NCBI RefSeq assembly: GCF_011040385.1 | Contig: NZ_JAAIKB010000003.1 | Coordinates: 496,001-560,000, forward strand | Direction: 5' to 3' | Source: Falsiroseomonas algicola | GTDB taxonomy: Bacteria; Pseudomonadota; Alphaproteobacteria; Acetobacterales; Acetobacteraceae | DNA: 64,000 bases | Part shown: positions 54,431-62,490 of the stretch, in pieces | Layout: each line of letters starts with the position of its first letter | How positions within the stretch are numbered: position 1 is the first letter of the stretch | Made by a program: the position numbers and the translations under genes | Notes under the pieces: generated by a model | The model's database searches: none | Seen by the model: only the letters and a program-made list of their open reading frames with translations | Told to the model about the DNA's origin: nothing

Positions 54431-55597
54431 ATGGTCATGCAACTGGTGGCGCCGCGCTTGATGCTGATGGGCGGCGGGTCGGTGGCGAAGCTGGCGGAGG
54501 TGCTGGCGCAGCTCGGCCTCTCCCGCCCCCTCGTGGTGACCGATCCCTTCATGGTCTCCTCCGGGATGGTGGAGCGCGCGCTGGCGCCGCTGCGGGACGC
54601 GGGCCTCGCCTTCGCCGTCTTCAGCGAGACGGTGCCCGACCCGACGGACACGGTGATCGAGGCCGGAGTCGCCGTGCTCAAGGCGGGCGACTATGACTGC
54701 CTGGTGGGCTTCGGCGGCGGCAGCCCGATGGACACGGCGAAGGCCATGGCGATCCTCGCCGCCGCGCCCGCCGGCACGCATATCCGCGCCTTCAAGGTGC
54801 CGGCCGCCGCCAATACCGGCGCCGTGCCCATCATCTGCGTGCCGACCACGGCCGGCACGGGCAGCGAGGCCACGCGCTTCACCGTCATCACCGATACCGA
54901 GCGCGACGAGAAGATGCTGATCGCGGGCCTCGGCGCGCTGCCGCTGGCCGCCGTGGTGGACCATGAGCTGACCTTCAGCCTGCCCGCCCGCATCACCGCG
55001 GATACCGGCATCGACAGCCTGACCCATGCGCTGGAAGCCTTCGTCAGCAAGCGGGCCAATGCGGTCTCCGACGACTATGCCCGCAGCGCCATGCGCCTCA
55101 TCGCGCCCAACCTCCGCCGCGTCTGGGCCGATCCCTCCAACGCCGAGGCGCGGGAGGCGATGATGCGCGGCGCGACTTTGGCGGGGCTTGCCTTCAGCAA
55201 TGCCAGCGTGGCGCTGGTGCATGGCATGTCGCGGCCGGTCGGCGCGCATTTCCACGTCCCCCACGGCCTGTCCAACGCCATGCTGCTGCCCGCCGTCACC
55301 GCCTTCGGGCTGGAAGCCGGCCGCGCCCGCTACGCGGAGGCCGCGCGGGTGATGGGTGTCGCGACCGAGCAGGAGGGTGACCAATCCGCCGCGCAGCGCC
55401 TGGTGGAGGAACTGCGCGCGCTCAACCGCGACCTGAAGGTGCCGACGCCGGCCGGCTTCGGGATCGATGCGGACAAGTGGAACGGCCTGCTGCCAGTGAT
55501 GGCGCAGCAGGCGCTCGCTTCCGGCAGCCCGGGCAACAACCCGCGCGTGCCGGACGCCGACCAGATCGTGGCGCTGTACCGCGAAGCCTATGCCTGA
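54431..55597 (+). CDS. Iron-containing alcohol dehydrogenase
   Basis: This 388-residue protein belongs to the iron-type (group III) alcohol dehydrogenase family. The NAD(P) loop is VGFGGGSPMDTAKAMA. The metal-ligand region shows ALVHGMSRPVGAHFHVPHGLSNAMLLP, here broken as HGMSRP and HVPHGLSNAM, with the conserved histidines. The length is typical. It reduces or oxidises an alcohol or aldehyde, but which one cannot be told. It overlaps the EAL gene by 10 bases at the 3' ends. Confidence 0.9.
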   Translation: MVMQLVAPRLMLMGGGSVAKLAEVLAQLGLSRPLVVTDPFMVSSGMVERALAPLRDAGLAFAVFSETVPDPTDTVIEAGVAVLKAGDYDCLVGFGGGSPMDTAKAMAILAAAPAGTHIRAFKVPAAANTGAVPIICVPTTAGTGSEATRFTVITDTERDEKMLIAGLGALPLAAVVDHELTFSLPARITADTGIDSLTHALEAFVSKRANAVSDDYARSAMRLIAPNLRRVWADPSNAEAREAMMRGATLAGLAFSNASVALVHGMSRPVGAHFHVPHGLSNAMLLPAVTAFGLEAGRARYAEAARVMGVATEQEGDQSAAQRLVEELRALNRDLKVPTPAGFGIDADKWNGLLPVMAQQALASGSPGNNPRVPDADQIVALYREAYA

Positions 55598-56742
55598 GTG
55601 AGGCTGGCCCGCCAGGCGCCATGCCAAGCGGGCAGGGCCGGCGGGGGCAGGGGACGGCCGACGCCGAAGCCCTGCGCGACGTCGCAGCCCGCCGCGGCGG
55701 CGGCGCGCCAGGTCAGGCCGTCAGCCACCCCCTCCGCCACCACCAGCATGCCGCGCCGGCGGGCCTGGCGGACCAGGCTTTCCACCGTGGCGCGGGCGCG
55801 GCGATTATCCGGCATGGCCAGCACCAGCTTGCGGTCCAGCTTCACGCCGGCGAAGGGCAGGGCGAGCAGGCTGCGGCGATGGTCATCCAGGCCGAGGTCG
55901 TCCAGCAGCACGCCGTAGCCGCGCCGCGCCAGGCGTGCCAGCGCGCGGCGGAGCAGCGCGGTATCCCGCACCTCCGTGCTTTCCGTCAGTTCCAGCAGCA
56001 GGCTGGCGGGGGAGAGGCCGGCGGCCGCCACCTCCGCATCCAGCCAATGCGCCATGTCGCCTTCCAGCAGCACCGCAAGGGGGACGTTGAAGGACATGCG
56101 GAGCGGCGGCGCCTTGGGCAGCGCGGCCAACTCCCGCAGCGCACGCCGGGCCACGGCGCGGGTGAGGCGCGTGGCGAGGCCTTCCCGCTCCGCCATCGGG
56201 ATGAAGCGATCGGCGCCGAGCGCCGCGGCCGGACGCTCCCAGCGGGCCAGCGCCTCCACCAGCACGGGGCGGCGATCGGCCATGCGGACCATGGGCTGGA
56301 AGCGGACGGTGATCTCGCCGCGATCGAGGCCGGCGGCCAGGGCGGCGACGTCGCTGGCCGGCATCTCCCCGGGCGTGCCGCCGGCGATGAGCGCGGCAGC
56401 GAGCGCGGCGCCTTCGGCATCGACGCTCCGCAGACCCGGCGTGACGGGCTGCCCGGGGCGATGCACCACGACGACGCCGGTGCCGCTGAAGGGGTCGCGC
56501 AGCGCACTCAGCAGGGCGTCGCTGTGGCTGCCGCCATGGCCGCCTTCCAGCACGAGATGGCGGGGGGCAAGGCCGGGCCCGACCAGGTGGCCCAGCGCCT
56601 CCGCCCCCGTCGTCACGAGAACGGGCGGAGGACCAGCCAGGCGCTGGGCCGCGTCGCGGGTGGCGGCGATGACCAGCGGATCACTGGCCAGCAGCAGCAC
56701 CGCGCCGGGCTCCGTCATGGCGCGCCGAGAGCGCCTGAGCAT
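55588..56742 (-). CDS. EAL-domain protein (c-di-GMP phosphodiesterase family)
   Basis: This protein of about 384 residues starts at the ATG at 56742, which has GGGGAG about 11 bases upstream; a GTG at 56766 and ATG at 56718 are alternatives. The first 120 residues look like a receiver-shaped domain without the acidic pocket. The EAL domain (from about 135) keeps VEALARW, FNVP, ELTES, VKLDRKLV and VAEGV. The usual DDFGTG loop is LDDLGLDD and the late QGYLFxRP is QGFGVGRP. The main metal ligands therefore seem present, but loop 6 is altered, so activity is uncertain. Confidence 0.85.
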   Translation of the reverse strand: MLRRSRRAMTEPGAVLLLASDPLVIAATRDAAQRLAGPPPVLVTTGAEALGHLVGPGLAPRHLVLEGGHGGSHSDALLSALRDPFSGTGVVVVHRPGQPVTPGLRSVDAEGAALAAALIAGGTPGEMPASDVAALAAGLDRGEITVRFQPMVRMADRRPVLVEALARWERPAAALGADRFIPMAEREGLATRLTRAVARRALRELAALPKAPPLRMSFNVPLAVLLEGDMAHWLDAEVAAAGLSPASLLLELTESTEVRDTALLRRALARLARRGYGVLLDDLGLDDHRRSLLALPFAGVKLDRKLVLAMPDNRRARATVESLVRQARRRGMLVVAEGVADGLTWRAAAAAGCDVAQGFGVGRPLPPPALPAWHGAWRASLTQA

Positions 56743-56845
56743 GAACTCGAATTCTCCCCGCGGCACCGCGCGATGACGGCGCCTTCGCGCGCAACGGCAG
56801 GTCCGGGCGCGCCCCAGACGTGTAGCAAGCTCCGCCGGGGAATGC

Positions 56846-56874
56846 CACGGCGTCTCAATTGCCGTGAAAAAAAA
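56846..56874. repeat. 6-bp inverted repeat followed by an A8 tract
   Basis: CACGGC (56846-56851) and GCCGTG (56861-56866) flank a 9-base centre, and AAAAAAAA follows at 56867-56874. This A tract is unusual in DNA this GC-rich. On the minus strand the T run comes before the hairpin, so it is not a standard terminator for the Bug gene. It lies upstream of the EAL gene and may be part of its promoter or a regulator site. Confidence 0.5.
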
Positions 56875-56901
56875 TCCTTTGTGGTAACTGCGCGTGTGGA
56901 G

Positions 56902-57855
56902 TCAGGCCCGGCGAGGCAGCCAGGGCTCCTCCGCCCAGAGGCGTCGCAACTCCCCGTCCGCGCGGGTCAGGACGCGACCCCAGGCTTCAGGGCCGAGGAA
57001 GCGGGCATTCTGCCCGAGCGAGGCGGCCTGGGCGGCGAAATCCTGGTCCGCCGCCATCGCCTCCAGCCCTGCCAGCAGCGTGGCGCGGAAGGTGTCGGGG
57101 GCAGCGGCGTTCAGCGCGAATCCGCGCTGCGCGGCGGCAACCAGGTCGAGCCCCTGTTCGCGCAGGGTCGGCACATCGGGCGCCAGCGGGCTGCGCCGGG
57201 CGGCGGCGATGCCGATGCCGATCAGCTTGCCCTCCCGCAGGGCAGCGATGGCGTCCGGCATGGCGACCATGGCGGCGGCGACATGGCCTGAGATCGCCGC
57301 CTGGCGGGCGGCGGCGGCGGAGGGAAAGGCGAGGCGCGCCAGGTCGAGCCGGCCTTCGAGGCGCAACCCCGCGAAATGGGCGGCGCTGCCCGGCGGCGGC
57401 GTGCCGAGCGTGCCGCGGTCGCCGAGCGCGCGCAGCGCGGCGAGGTCCGGCGGACCGGCGGGCGCGCCGATCAGCACCATGCTTTCCTCGATGACGGCGG
57501 CGAGCGGCGCGATGCGCTCGGCCGGGGAGGTCTCCCCGGCCTCCACCGCCCGGGCCAGCAGCAGGGGCGTGGTGACGACGCCGACCAGCTTCTGGTCGGG
57601 CCGTGCGGAGGCCAGCAGCGCCACGGCTTCCAGGCCGAGGCGGCCCGGATGGTTGCGCACCGTCAGCGCCAGGCGGGGCAGGCAGCGCTCCAGGAAGGGT
57701 GCGACGCCGCGCGCCCAGAGATCGGCCGGCGATCCCCCCGGCGCGCCCACCAGCAACTCCACCGGGTTGCGGCGCGCGGCCAGCGCCGGCGCGGGCATCA
57801 GCGCCGCGACCCCCAGCAGCAGCGCCGCGCGGCGGCGGAGCGGCGCGCCTGTCAC
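56902..57855 (-). CDS. Bug/TctC-like substrate-binding protein coupled to secF
   Basis: This 317-residue protein starts at a GTG overlapping the secF stop (GTGA). A signal peptide (LRRRAALLLGVAALMPAPALA) is followed by a Bug-like core with VELLVGAPGGSPADLWARG and the late block LAPDVPTLREQGLDLVAA. The family-typical IRIVVPxxxGG opening is weaker than in the Bug protein at 28872. Its position directly behind secD-secF is unusual for a solute-binding protein. Confidence 0.83.
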   Translation of the reverse strand: MTGAPLRRRAALLLGVAALMPAPALAARRNPVELLVGAPGGSPADLWARGVAPFLERCLPRLALTVRNHPGRLGLEAVALLASARPDQKLVGVVTTPLLLARAVEAGETSPAERIAPLAAVIEESMVLIGAPAGPPDLAALRALGDRGTLGTPPPGSAAHFAGLRLEGRLDLARLAFPSAAAARQAAISGHVAAAMVAMPDAIAALREGKLIGIGIAAARRSPLAPDVPTLREQGLDLVAAAQRGFALNAAAPDTFRATLLAGLEAMAADQDFAAQAASLGQNARFLGPEAWGRVLTRADGELRRLWAEEPWLPRRA

Positions 57856-58808
57856 GGCGCCGCGGCCTGCGGCACCGCCGGGGTGTCGCGCCGCAGCGTC
57901 TTCGCCCCGGTGAACAGCACGATCGGCGCCGCGATGAAGGTGGAGGAGGAGGTGCCGACGATGATGCCCGCGATCATCAGCCAGGCGAAGCCCGACAGCG
58001 TATCGCCACCGAACAGCGCCAGCGGCAGCGCCGTCAGCAGCAGGGTGACGGAGGTGCCGAGCGTGCGGTTCAACGTCTCGTTGATCGAGAGGTCGACCAG
58101 GTCGCGCAGCGGCATCGTCTTGTACTTGCGAAGGTTCTCCCGCATGCGGTCGAACACCACGACCTTGTCGTTGGCGTTGAAGCCGATGATGGTCAGGATC
58201 GCCGCCACGGTCGTCAGGTTGAACTCGATGCCCGTGACCACCATGATGCCGATGCATTTGGTGGTGTCCAGCAGCAGGGTCGCGACACCCGCCACGGCGA
58301 ACTGCCATTCGAAGCGGAACCAGATGTAGAGCAGCATCGCGAGGAAGGAGAGGCCGAGCGCGATCAGGCCGCCGCGGAACAACTCGGCCGAGACGCGGTT
58401 GCCGACTGCCTCCACCCGAAGCACGCGCGTGCCGGGCGACGCTTCCTCGATCGCACCGCGGACGCGGTTGACGGCCTGCTGCGTGCCGGCCTCGTCGCCC
58501 TGGACGGGCAGGCGGATCAGCAGCTGGTCGCGGCTGCCGAATTCCTGCACGCCGACATCGCCGACATTGGCGGCGGAGACCGCGCTGCGCAGCCGCGGCA
58601 GGTCGGCGGGGCCCGGGGTGCGGACCTCCATCACGATGCCGCCCTTGAAGTCGATGCCGCGTTCCAGCCCCGGATAGAAGGCGAGGATGACGGAGGCGGA
58701 GGAGAGGATGGCGGAGACGATGAGCCCGGCCACCGCCCCCTTCATGAAGCGGATGCGGGTATTGTCCGGGACGATCCGGAACAGCGGGCGGGAGAGCAGG
58801 CGGAACAT
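57852..58808 (-). CDS. secF: Protein translocase subunit SecF
   Basis: This 318-residue inner-membrane protein has six spans. It has the SecF hallmark YPGLERGIDFKGGIVMEV after TM1, and the conserved FNANDKVVVFDRMREN and LSINETLNRTLGTS blocks in the membrane part. With SecD it uses the proton gradient to help pull exported proteins through SecYEG. Twelve bases separate it from secD. Confidence 0.96.
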   Translation of the reverse strand: MFRLLSRPLFRIVPDNTRIRFMKGAVAGLIVSAILSSASVILAFYPGLERGIDFKGGIVMEVRTPGPADLPRLRSAVSAANVGDVGVQEFGSRDQLLIRLPVQGDEAGTQQAVNRVRGAIEEASPGTRVLRVEAVGNRVSAELFRGGLIALGLSFLAMLLYIWFRFEWQFAVAGVATLLLDTTKCIGIMVVTGIEFNLTTVAAILTIIGFNANDKVVVFDRMRENLRKYKTMPLRDLVDLSINETLNRTLGTSVTLLLTALPLALFGGDTLSGFAWLMIAGIIVGTSSSTFIAAPIVLFTGAKTLRRDTPAVPQAAAP

Positions 58809-58820
58809 GGTGTCTCTCCC

Positions 58821-60407
58821 TCAGACCGGCAGCGTCTGCGGACGGCGGCGGCGATACCAGATCGAGGCGAGCAGCCGCACCACGACGGTCGCGGTGTACA
58901 TCTGCACGACCGTGCCGATCGCGACGGTCACGGCAAAGCCCTTCACCGGGCCGGAGCCGAAGGCATAGAGGCAGGCCATGGCGATGAGGTTGGTCAGGTT
59001 GCTGTCCATGATGGTGCCGGATGCCTTGCTGAACCCGGCTTCCAGCGCGTTGATCGGACTTCGCCCGAGCTTCGTCTCCTCCCGTATCCGTTCGTTGATC
59101 AGCACGTTGGCGTCGAGCGCGGTGCCGAGCGTCAGCACGATGCCGGCGATGCCGGGCAGGGTCAGCGTGGCGCCGATCACACTCAGGATGCCCATCATGA
59201 TGATGACGTTGGCGACGAGCGCGATGTTCGCGAGCCAGCCGAAGAAGCCATAGGCCAGGCCCATGTAGAGGAAGACGAAGAGCGTGCCGGCGGCGAGCGA
59301 GAGCAGGCCCGCGCGGATCGCATCCGCGCCGAGTTCCGGCCCGACGGTCCGTTCCTCCACCACCGTCAGCGGCGCGGGCAGGGCGCCGGCGCGGAGCAGC
59401 ACCGACAGGTCGTTGGCGCCGCGGACATCGAAGCTGCCGCTGATCTGCCCGCGGCCGCCGGTGATGGGTTCGCGGATGACGGGCGCGGTGATGACGCGGT
59501 CGTCGAGCACGATGGCGAAGGGCCGGCCGACATTCTGGCGTGTGATCTCCGCGAAGCGGCGGGTGCCGACGCTGTCGAAGGCGAAGTTCACGACCCATTC
59601 GCCGGTGCGGCCATCCTGGCCGGCGCGGGCATCCGTCAGGTTGGCGCCATCGACCTCCACCCGCCGGCGCACGGCATAGCGTTCCTGGCCGCGATCGCCG
59701 GGCAGGAACATGGTGCCGGCGGGGGGTGTCGGCGCCTGCAGGTTCGCCGTCTCATCCACCAGGTGGAAGGTCATGCGCGCCGTGCGGCCCAGCAGGTCCT
59801 TGATGCGGGCGGGATCCTCCACGCCCGGCAGCTGGACCAGGATGCGGTTCTGGCCCTGGCGGGCGATCAGCGCCTCGGCCACGCCGGTCTCGTCGATGCG
59901 GCGGCGGACGATCTCCAGCGACTGCTCGACGGCGCCGCTCGCCTTGGCGCGCAGCGCCACCTCCGTCAGCACCGCGGTCACGGTGCCATCGGGGCTGGTC
60001 GTGACCTCGATATCCGGCTGGGTCGCGCCGGCGCCGGCGGGCACGGCGATGGCGGCTTCCCGCAACAGGCGGGCGACATCGGCGGCGCGGCCGGCGTCGG
60101 AGACGCGGAGTGTGATGCGCCGCTGTTCCTGGTTGGCGCTCAGCCCGGTGTAGAGGATGCGCGGATTGGCGGAGGCGGTGCCGCGGCGGACGCTGTCCAC
60201 CAGCGATTCCAGGCGTTCCCGCACCATGGCGGAGGTATCGACCTCCAGCAGCAGGTAGCTGCCGCCGCGCAGGTCGAGGCCGAGGTTGATCTGGCGCGCC
60301 CAGTCGGGCAGCACACTGCGCGGAAGCACGTTGGGCACGCACAGCAGCATGCCGAAGAGGCACACGCCGACCACCGCGAGCGCCTTCCAGCGGGCGAAGT
60401 ACATCAT
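58821..60407 (-). CDS. secD: Protein translocase subunit SecD
   Basis: This 528-residue partner of SecF starts at the first of two adjacent ATGs (60407/60404), giving MMYFARWKALAVVGVCLFG as TM1. The LGLDLRGGSYLLLEV block opens the large periplasmic domain (about residues 45-340). The DANVLINERIREE motif lies in the membrane part. A yajC gene, often upstream of secD, is not found here; a divergent dehydrogenase gene occupies that place. Confidence 0.96.
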   Translation of the reverse strand: MMYFARWKALAVVGVCLFGMLLCVPNVLPRSVLPDWARQINLGLDLRGGSYLLLEVDTSAMVRERLESLVDSVRRGTASANPRILYTGLSANQEQRRITLRVSDAGRAADVARLLREAAIAVPAGAGATQPDIEVTTSPDGTVTAVLTEVALRAKASGAVEQSLEIVRRRIDETGVAEALIARQGQNRILVQLPGVEDPARIKDLLGRTARMTFHLVDETANLQAPTPPAGTMFLPGDRGQERYAVRRRVEVDGANLTDARAGQDGRTGEWVVNFAFDSVGTRRFAEITRQNVGRPFAIVLDDRVITAPVIREPITGGRGQISGSFDVRGANDLSVLLRAGALPAPLTVVEERTVGPELGADAIRAGLLSLAAGTLFVFLYMGLAYGFFGWLANIALVANVIIMMGILSVIGATLTLPGIAGIVLTLGTALDANVLINERIREETKLGRSPINALEAGFSKASGTIMDSNLTNLIAMACLYAFGSGPVKGFAVTVAIGTVVQMYTATVVVRLLASIWYRRRRPQTLPV

Positions 60408-60502
60408 GAGCGCAACGAAATCCTGGCCAAGGTCAAGGAAGCCCGCGCCCCGCAAGGGGCCGTGCCGCACGGGCGGAACATGCGCGGGACCCCCCCCTGA
60501 TG

Positions 60503-60539
60503 CAAGCCCGCGCGGGAAGGAGTATCCCGGCGGGGCTTG
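60503..60539 (+). promoter_or_regulatory. Leader hairpin with a ribosome-binding-like AAGGAG at the loop
   Basis: CAAGCCC pairs with GGGCTTG (7 bp), then a 3x3 internal loop, then CGGGA pairs with TCCCG (5 bp), closing a 7-base loop AGGAGTA. The AAGGAG at 60517-60522 is at the loop. The structure ends 17 bases before the ATG of the Gfo/Idh gene and lies just after a run of nine C. A role in controlling translation is possible but unproven. Confidence 0.35.
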
Positions 60540-60556
60540 ATGAGGGGTGTTTCCGG

Positions 60557-61489
60557 ATGGTGCTGCGCGTCGCGCTGCTGGGCTGCGGTCATTTCGGGCG
60601 GTTCCATGCGCTGAAGGCGGCGCGCGCGCCGCGCGTCGAGTTCGTCGGCCTCCACGATGCCGACCCGGCCCGGGCCGCCACCGTGGCCGCCGAATGCGGG
60701 GTGCCGGCGCTGTCGGCGGAGGCGGCGATCGACCGGGCCGATGCCGTCATCGTCGCCGCGCCGACGCGTTTCCACGCCCCGCTCGGCCGCCAGGTCCTGG
60801 CCGCGGGGCGGCACCTTTTCATCGAGAAGCCCATCGCCGGCAGCCTGGCGGAGGCCGAGCACCTCTCGGCCCTGGCCCAGGCGGCGGGAAAGGTGCTCCA
60901 GGTCGGCCATATCGAGCGCTTTTCCGCCGCCTTCCGTGCGGTGCGCCAGGCGCCGGCCGGCGGCCGCGCGCTGCATTGGGAGGCGGTGCGGGCGGCGCCC
61001 TTCCGGCCGCGCTCCCTCGATGTCTCGGTCGTGCTGGACCTGATGATCCATGACATCGACCTGGTGCTGACCCTGGCCGGGGAAGCGCCGGAGACCGTGG
61101 ACGCGACGGGTGCGCGGGTGATGTCGGACCATGCCGATTTCGCCGTGGCGCGGCTCGGCTTCTCCGGTGGCCGGTCGGCCACCATCACGGCGTCCCGCAT
61201 CTCGCTCGCCATGGAGCGGCGGCTTCGGGTGCTGGGGACGGAGGGCGAGATGAGCGTCGATTTCCTCGGCCGGTCGCTCGCCGTGCTGCGCCGGGGCGGC
61301 GCGGAGCCGGTGGCGACCATGCCGGGCTATGGCATCGATCGCGGCGGCTGGACCGACCATGACAGCCTGGAGGCCGAGCAGGCGGGCTTCGTCGCGGCCT
61401 GCCTGGATGGCGTGGCGCCCGAAGTGGGCGCGGCGGAGGGCATCGCGGCGCTGAAGGTGGCGCTGGCCGTGGAGGCGGCGATTGGCTGA
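60557..61489 (+). CDS. Gfo/Idh/MocA family oxidoreductase
   Basis: This 310-residue NAD(P)-dependent dehydrogenase has an N-terminal Rossmann fold with VALLGCGHFGRFHA and the family motif LFIEKPIAGS. The C-terminal sheet domain includes DLMIHDIDLVLTL, where the conserved HD is part of the active site. Members act on sugars, inositols or amino sugars. The ATG at 60557 follows GAGGGG; an ATG at 60500 would add 19 residues that cover the leader hairpin. It is divergent from secD. Confidence 0.9.
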   Translation: MVLRVALLGCGHFGRFHALKAARAPRVEFVGLHDADPARAATVAAECGVPALSAEAAIDRADAVIVAAPTRFHAPLGRQVLAAGRHLFIEKPIAGSLAEAEHLSALAQAAGKVLQVGHIERFSAAFRAVRQAPAGGRALHWEAVRAAPFRPRSLDVSVVLDLMIHDIDLVLTLAGEAPETVDATGARVMSDHADFAVARLGFSGGRSATITASRISLAMERRLRVLGTEGEMSVDFLGRSLAVLRRGGAEPVATMPGYGIDRGGWTDHDSLEAEQAGFVAACLDGVAPEVGAAEGIAALKVALAVEAAIG

Positions 61490-61544
61490 ACGCGCGGTCG
61501 GTGTTTCTTTTAGGAAATACTGCGGCGTTCAGGCCACTAACCCA

Positions 61545-61585
61545 TTTAGCCCGATTATGCCGTTTATGCGCTTTTAGCACCGATT
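61545..61585. repeat. AT-richer intergenic patch with short direct repeats
   Basis: TTTAGCCCGATT at 61545-61556 recurs as TTTAGCACCGATT at 61573-61585, one base longer and 28 bases on. Between them TTATGC occurs twice (61555-61560 and 61564-61569). The patch is in the 214-base gap between the 3' ends of the Gfo/Idh and ArsR-type genes and is clearly less GC-rich than its surroundings. Confidence 0.5.
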
Positions 61586-61703
61586 TTCGCGGGCGGCGGT
61601 CCGGCGCCAGGGGGCCGGTTGGCCCGCCAAGGCATGGCTTCGCCCCGTGATGGCGAGAACATAAAGAAAACGAGGGCGGATCGCCAGCGATTTCGGATGG
61701 CGG

Positions 61704-62408
61704 TCACGGCGTGGCCGCAACCTCCACGCCGAAGGCGTCCCGGAAGCCTCGCGCGCCTTCCGGCGTGACGAGCAGCGTGCGGCCGCCCTCCCGCCGCCGG
61801 ACCCATCCCAGGTCGAGGCAGCGCGTGCAGAGCGCGGCGCCGAGCACGCCCGCCACATGCGGGCGTCGTTCCGACCAGTCCAGGCAGGGGCGGCAGAAGA
61901 GGCGGCCGCGAGCGGGACGCGCCATGGGGATGCCGAAGGCTTCGAGGAAGGCCTCACCGGACGGCGTCACGGCACCGCCATCCGGGCCGAGTTCCAGCAC
62001 GCCGCGCGCCACCATGGCATCCGCCAGCGCCACGGCGAGGCGGCCGGCCAGGTGGTCGTAGCAGGTCCGGGCGGCGCGCATCGCGGCATCCCGCGGGCCG
62101 AAGGGGCGCGCCGCGCGGGCAGGGGGCGCGCCCCCTTCCGCGACCGCCATGATGCCTTCCAGCATGCGCGCCACGCCCGCCGAGGCCAGGCGGTGGTAGC
62201 GGTGCCGGCCCTGCTTCTCCATGGCCAGCAGCCCCGCCCCGGCCAGGCGCGCCAGATGGCCGCTGGCGGTCTGGGGCGTGATGCCGGCGCTGGCGGCGAG
62301 CTCGCCCGCCGTCCGGGCCCGCCCATCCATCAGCGCGGCGAGCATGGCGGCGCGGGCGGGGTCCCCGACCAGGGCGGCGGTTTCGGCCAGGGCGTTGATG
62401 CTGGGCAT
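61704..62408 (-). CDS. ArsR-type transcriptional regulator with C-terminal four-cysteine motif
   Basis: This 234-residue DNA-binding protein starts at the ATG at 62408, giving MPSINALAETAALVGDPARA. The winged helix covers residues 5-90, with the recognition part AGITPQTASGHLARLAGAG. The C-terminal half has FCRPCLDWSERRPHVAG followed 22 residues later by CTRC. This arrangement of two CxxC pairs could bind zinc or another metal, or act as a thiol switch. DWSERRPHVAG resembles a block in ArsR proteins of the YgaV/redox type. No obvious target gene is adjacent on the same strand. Confidence 0.85.
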   Translation of the reverse strand: MPSINALAETAALVGDPARAAMLAALMDGRARTAGELAASAGITPQTASGHLARLAGAGLLAMEKQGRHRYHRLASAGVARMLEGIMAVAEGGAPPARAARPFGPRDAAMRAARTCYDHLAGRLAVALADAMVARGVLELGPDGGAVTPSGEAFLEAFGIPMARPARGRLFCRPCLDWSERRPHVAGVLGAALCTRCLDLGWVRRREGGRTLLVTPEGARGFRDAFGVEVAATP

Positions 62409-62490
62409 GGCGGGGCCTGCGATCGATGGCAGGCGCAGTCTTCCACATCCGGCCGCGCGAGGCTTCGGGCGCGGCGGAAGCATCGCGCTG

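Noticed and set aside
56846-56874. Intrinsic terminator for the Bug-like gene
   Set aside because: Read in the direction of that gene, the T run precedes the hairpin, which is the wrong order.
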